Positions 32,299 to 35,165 of a DNA stretch of 35,165 bases are shown piece by piece. The stretch's first letter is position 1. Each line of letters opens with the position of its first letter. The DNA is from Candidatus Melainabacteria bacterium RIFCSPLOWO2_02_FULL_35_15 (GTDB taxonomy: Bacteria > Cyanobacteriota > Vampirovibrionia > 2-02-FULL-35-15): assembly GCA_001784585.1 (NCBI GenBank), contig MFRN01000011.1:1-35165 (forward strand), given 5' to 3'. Made by a program: the position numbers and the translations under genes. Below the pieces are notes generated by a model, which searched no databases, had not been told where the DNA came from, and saw only the letters and a list, made by a program, of their open reading frames with translations.

Positions 32299-32859
32299 AT
32301 GCAAGCAGCAGATGTTTTAAAAAGTGTAGAAGAACAGATGAAAAAAGCTGTCAGCCTTACACAGAAAGAGCTTCAGGCGATTAGAACAGGCAGGGCAAAT
32401 CCCGGGTTGCTGGACAGAGTAGTTGTAGATTACTATGGAGCCCCCACGCCACTGAAACAAATTGCAAATATTTCAACTCCTGACGGAAAGTGTCTGGTTA
32501 TTCAGCCGTACGACAAAAGCTCTTTGAAAGATATTGAAATAGCTATAAACAAATCTGATACTGGAATGACGCCAAATAACGACGGCAATGTAATAAGAAT
32601 TGTGGTACCAGCATTAACAGAAGAGAGAAGAAAAAGCCTGGTAAAAGATATTAAAAAAATTGCCGAGGATAACAAAGTATCAGTTAGAAATGCCCGCAGA
32701 GATGCTCTGGAATCCGTAAAAAAACTTGAAAAAGATAAAGCTATTTCTGAAGATCAATCCAAAAAAGAACAGGAGCATATTCAAAAATTCACTGATAAAT
32801 ATTCAAAAGAAATAGATGAACTGACTGCTTCCAAAGAAAAAGAAGTAATGGTGGTTTAA
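32299..32859 (+). CDS. frr: Ribosome recycling factor
   Basis: A 186-residue factor that splits post-termination ribosomes with EF-G. It shows 'ELQAIRTGRANPGLLDRVVV', 'YYGAPTPLKQIANIS', 'NNDGNVIRIVVPALTEERRK' and 'VRNARRDALESVKKLEK', with the long three-helix bundle at both ends. GGAGGT stands 9 nt before the ATG. It lies 76 bp after uppP and its stop overlaps the gcvT stop by four bases, tail to tail. pyrH and tsf, often neighbours, are not here. Confidence 0.98.
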   Translation: MQAADVLKSVEEQMKKAVSLTQKELQAIRTGRANPGLLDRVVVDYYGAPTPLKQIANISTPDGKCLVIQPYDKSSLKDIEIAINKSDTGMTPNNDGNVIRIVVPALTEERRKSLVKDIKKIAEDNKVSVRNARRDALESVKKLEKDKAISEDQSKKEQEHIQKFTDKYSKEIDELTASKEKEVMVV

Positions 32860-33944
32860 GTCTTTTTATAAAATGGTCTCCGGACAACAGTTGCAGAAGT
32901 AAGTTTATCCCTTATATTAATTAATAATTCTGTTCCGACCTCACTGAAATTTGGCGGGACAAATGCTGTTGCTATAGGATAACCTACTGTTATTCCCTGT
33001 GATCCGCTTGCAATAATTCCTATCTCAGTTTTATCTTTTGAAAATACTTTGTATCCCTGCCTTGCAATGAGTCTGTCATTTATTTTCAGGCAAATCATTT
33101 TCTTTTTTAGTCCTTCGTTTTTTTGTTTTAATAAAACTTGTTTCCCGATAAAATCACATTCTTTATCCGGTTTTACACTCCATCCCAAGCCAGCTTCAAG
33201 CGGAGAAATATCGTCAGTTAATTCATGTCCATAAAGCGGATAAGCAGCTTCCAGCCTCAAAGTATCTCTAGCGCCTAATCCACAAGGTTCAGCGCTTAAG
33301 CTAATTAATTCTTTCCAGATTGTAACTGCTCTAGTAGGATTATCGATAAAAACCTCAAAACCATCTTCTCCTGTATATCCTGTCTTTGCAATCCAGTCCT
33401 GATTGTGTTTTCTTATACAAAAATATTTTTGTAATTTTAAATTATCAGAGCTTATCTTTAAAGCCTTAGCTAAAATATCTAAACTGTTTGGTCCCTGAAT
33501 AGCAAGTAGTGAAATATTTTCAGAGAGATTTTCTAATTCAACATTAAAACCTTTTTTATTTTTATTAAACCAGTTCCAGTCCTTGTCTATATTTGACGCA
33601 TTGACTACCACTAAAAAACTCGAATCTAATCTGTAAATAATCAGGTCATCAACCGTTCCACCTTTTTCGTTACAAATTTGTGTGTAAAGTCCGGTACCAG
33701 CCTTTTCGATTTTTTTTACATTATTTGGTACAAGATAATTTAAATAATTCAGTGCATCATCGCCGGAAATCATAAACTCTCCCATGTGAGAGACATCAAA
33801 AATTCCGACATTTTCTCTTACTGCACCGTGCTCAGCAATAATTCCTTTATATTGTACTGGCATTGCAAAGCCAGCAAATTCCACTAGTTTTCCTCCACAT
33901 TTTTTATGTTCTTCAAAAAGAGGTGTTTTTTTTAAGGTTAGCAC
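32856..33944 (-). CDS. gcvT: Glycine cleavage system T protein (aminomethyltransferase)
   Basis: A 362-residue folate enzyme that takes the aminomethyl group from the H protein and releases ammonia and methylene-THF. It shows 'VEFAGFAMPVQYKGIIAEH', 'GIFDVSHMGEF', 'TGYTGEDGFEVF', 'CGLGARDTLRLEAAYPLYGH' and 'SPLEAGLGWSV', all in order. The start is GTG at 33944, about 12 nt after AAGGAG. The H and P genes are not adjacent. thiO, another glycine-using gene, lies on the same strand upstream, separated by a small opposite-strand ORF. Confidence 0.96.
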   Translation of the reverse strand: MLTLKKTPLFEEHKKCGGKLVEFAGFAMPVQYKGIIAEHGAVRENVGIFDVSHMGEFMISGDDALNYLNYLVPNNVKKIEKAGTGLYTQICNEKGGTVDDLIIYRLDSSFLVVVNASNIDKDWNWFNKNKKGFNVELENLSENISLLAIQGPNSLDILAKALKISSDNLKLQKYFCIRKHNQDWIAKTGYTGEDGFEVFIDNPTRAVTIWKELISLSAEPCGLGARDTLRLEAAYPLYGHELTDDISPLEAGLGWSVKPDKECDFIGKQVLLKQKNEGLKKKMICLKINDRLIARQGYKVFSKDKTEIGIIASGSQGITVGYPIATAFVPPNFSEVGTELLINIRDKLTSATVVRRPFYKKT

Positions 33945-34003
33945 TTATGGTTATCTCCTTTTACTACATAGTTTAACTTATTAAGCAAAGCTATTACTTT
34001 CCG

Positions 34004-34216
34004 ATGATTATATCGTATATGCCATACCAGGTTATTAAAAATAAGGTTGAAAATATTAATCCGGAAGAAAAATATTTTGATATTCCTGTTTATAAAAAAA
34101 AGTATCCAAGCTGCTATCAATATAATGTTTTGATAATGCTTGCAAAGAGGCTTATCAAGCAAGATGCAAACAGGATGTATTTAGATAAAAAATTTTCAGA
34201 AAGAATCCTTAAATAG
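34004..34216 (+). CDS. Hypothetical small protein (70 aa)
   Basis: A 70-residue basic protein, or 65 residues from the internal Met at 34019. It has a Tyr/Lys-rich middle ('DIPVYKKKYPSCYQYN') followed by an amphipathic helix ('VLIMLAKRLIKQDANRMY') and a charged tail. The 'NVLIMLAKR' helix faintly recalls RNA polymerase omega subunits, but the rest does not fit. No Shine-Dalgarno. It sits between gcvT and thiO on the opposite strand, and its stop lies within the hairpin at 34215-34238. Confidence 0.4.
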   Translation: MIISYMPYQVIKNKVENINPEEKYFDIPVYKKKYPSCYQYNVLIMLAKRLIKQDANRMYLDKKFSERILK

Positions 34217-35165
34217 AGGCATATTTTGGTATGCCTCTTATTTGTGTTTCAAATAAACGATTTATCTGAAATGGTTCAATATTATATTCTGTAGAGTTTT
34301 CCAGAATCAAATCTTTTAAAATCTTTCCTGAGAATGGTCCTGTTAAAATTCCATTTCTATAGTGCCCAAGCGAGCAATATAAATTTTCTATTTCAGGAAT
34401 CTTTCCAATGACAGGAAGGTTGTCTTTCGTTTGGGGACGCAACCCTGCCCAGCAGCCAGAAACTAAATAGTCTTTATAGTCCGGCACTAAAGTCTTAAAG
34501 AGATTTATTAATGATGATATGCCTGAAACAGTGTTTGAAAGGGGGGGTTGTATTTTGTCCAGATCAACCTCGTCGCTTGTACTGCCGATTAAAACAGAAT
34601 CAGTTTCAAAAGCATTTGTGGCAGGCCTTGGAAGCATATAACCATTAGAGCAAAAAATAATTTTCCGCAGAGGCATTGCATGTAACGCCTTTACACAGAT
34701 GATTTCACCTCTTATTGCTTTTATTATATTTTTATCGGTATTAAAAATCTCTTTTAAAAAATTATTTGCCCATACACCATTACAAAAAACAAATTTTCCT
34801 GCAGAAATTACCTGACCATTATCCAAAACAATATTTTCAACAATATTACTGCTTATATTTAGTTTTTTAACAGTTGTATTTAGAAATTCAACTTTGTTTT
34901 CAATGCAGTACAGATAGATTGCTTTTAAAAATTTAGGGTTGTTAATATAAGCTTCGCTGGGATAGTGATATGCACCGATTACATCTCTGGTTATTAAGGG
35001 TTCATACTTTGGGATTTCTACTTTACTTAAAAATGAAAGTCTTGGTTCAATTGTTTTTAAATTTCTTGCTTCATTTTCTTTTTGTGCAAATTCTGAATTT
35101 GAAAAAATTAAATATAAAGAACCAGCCTGTCTATAACCCAGATCAATATGTTTTGCAGATGAACC
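34209..35165 (-). CDS. thiO: FAD-dependent glycine oxidase ThiO-like, N-terminus beyond the window
   Basis: Open frame from the window edge to the stop at 34209, 318 codons of a D-amino-acid/glycine oxidase (DAO-fold) protein. It supplies dehydroglycine for the thiamine thiazole in aerobes. Visible blocks are 'AGSLYLIFSNSEF', 'YHYPSEAYINNPKFL', 'FVFCNGVWANNFL', 'LVSGCWAGLRPQTKDNLPVI' and 'CSLGHYRNGILTGPFSGKIL', the C-terminal FAD-contact region. The N-terminal Rossmann GxGxxG motif is not in the window. The TTG at 34826 is not the start, since homologous sequence continues above it. Family members also include sarcosine oxidases, so the exact substrate is inferred. Confidence 0.82.
   Translation of the reverse strand, partial: GSSAKHIDLGYRQAGSLYLIFSNSEFAQKENEARNLKTIEPRLSFLSKVEIPKYEPLITRDVIGAYHYPSEAYINNPKFLKAIYLYCIENKVEFLNTTVKKLNISSNIVENIVLDNGQVISAGKFVFCNGVWANNFLKEIFNTDKNIIKAIRGEIICVKALHAMPLRKIIFCSNGYMLPRPATNAFETDSVLIGSTSDEVDLDKIQPPLSNTVSGISSLINLFKTLVPDYKDYLVSGCWAGLRPQTKDNLPVIGKIPEIENLYCSLGHYRNGILTGPFSGKILKDLILENSTEYNIEPFQINRLFETQIRGIPKYASI
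34215..34238 (+). terminator. Hairpin at the convergent ends of the 70-aa gene and thiO
   Basis: AGAGGCATA (34215-34223) pairs with TATGCCTCT (34230-34238) around TTTTGG, followed by TATTTGTGTTT on the plus strand. It overlaps both stop codons. The T run is interrupted, so termination is plausible but not certain. Confidence 0.5.

Noticed and set aside
34004-34216. RNA polymerase omega subunit (rpoZ)
   Set aside because: Only one short helix (NVLIMLAKR) is similar; the N-terminal part and the expected Ala-Glu-Glu region are missing, so I kept it as hypothetical.

Overview
The window is a compact, AT-rich bacterial chromosome segment with about 35 protein genes on both strands, one tRNA, and a set of palindromic repeats between and inside genes. 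The organism is probably from the lineage next to Cyanobacteria (Melainabacteria/Vampirovibrionia-like). The best clue is panC and cmk, which overlap in the same order in which Cyanobacteria carry them as one fused gene. Others are a cyanobacterial-style family-10-like glycosidase, an RNase J homologue, and several anonymous membrane proteins. This placement is inference; no rRNA gene is present. TTG and GTG starts are frequent, and many neighbours overlap.

Layout. 1-3.6 kb: a possible calpain-like protein, tRNA-Met(CAT), a small one-helix membrane protein and an anonymous multi-helix membrane protein. 3.6-7.9 kb: a COG0731 radical SAM enzyme diverging from a BtuF-like protein without a signal peptide, then a plus-strand run of an RNase J paralogue with degraded active-site motifs, a SpoU-type RNA methyltransferase and a membrane protein. 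7.9-10.1 kb: minus-strand panC-cmk-LON-domain run. 10.2-13.1 kb: secA. 13.1-15.7 kb: minus-strand L10 leader-rplJ-rplL-accC. 15.7-17.3 kb: four small anonymous genes. 17.3-19.8 kb: nagA, the HU gene and rsmI. 19.9-22.4 kb: an ABC importer of the nitrate/sulfonate/taurine class. 22.5-23.2 kb: tiny ORFs and a broken nucleotidyltransferase gene with its intact partner. 23.2-27.4 kb: mqnE (futalosine menaquinone route), a purine nucleoside phosphorylase and a secreted glycosidase-like protein. 27.4-28.6 kb: a protein with six dockerin-type calcium loops behind a leader that can hide its ribosome-binding site. 28.7-35.2 kb: miaA, tsaD, trmD, uppP, frr, gcvT, a small ORF and the 3' part of thiO.

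Functional themes are tRNA modification at positions 34-37 (miaA, tsaD, trmD, possibly the COG0731 enzyme), translation (rplJ, rplL, frr, rsmI), envelope and secretion (secA, uppP, nagA), and cofactors (panC, mqnE, thiO).

The least explained material is two families of palindromes. One is a roughly 90-nt two-hairpin element, present in two copies (14438-14527 and 16810-16900). Its stems differ but still pair, while the loop and linkers are nearly identical. A related hairpin sits upstream of rplJ. The other family has the core TGCCATGGCA. It lies inside a gene, across the stop codons of two convergent genes, and as a 19-bp-period array between tsaD and trmD. I see no CRISPR array, prophage or transposase.
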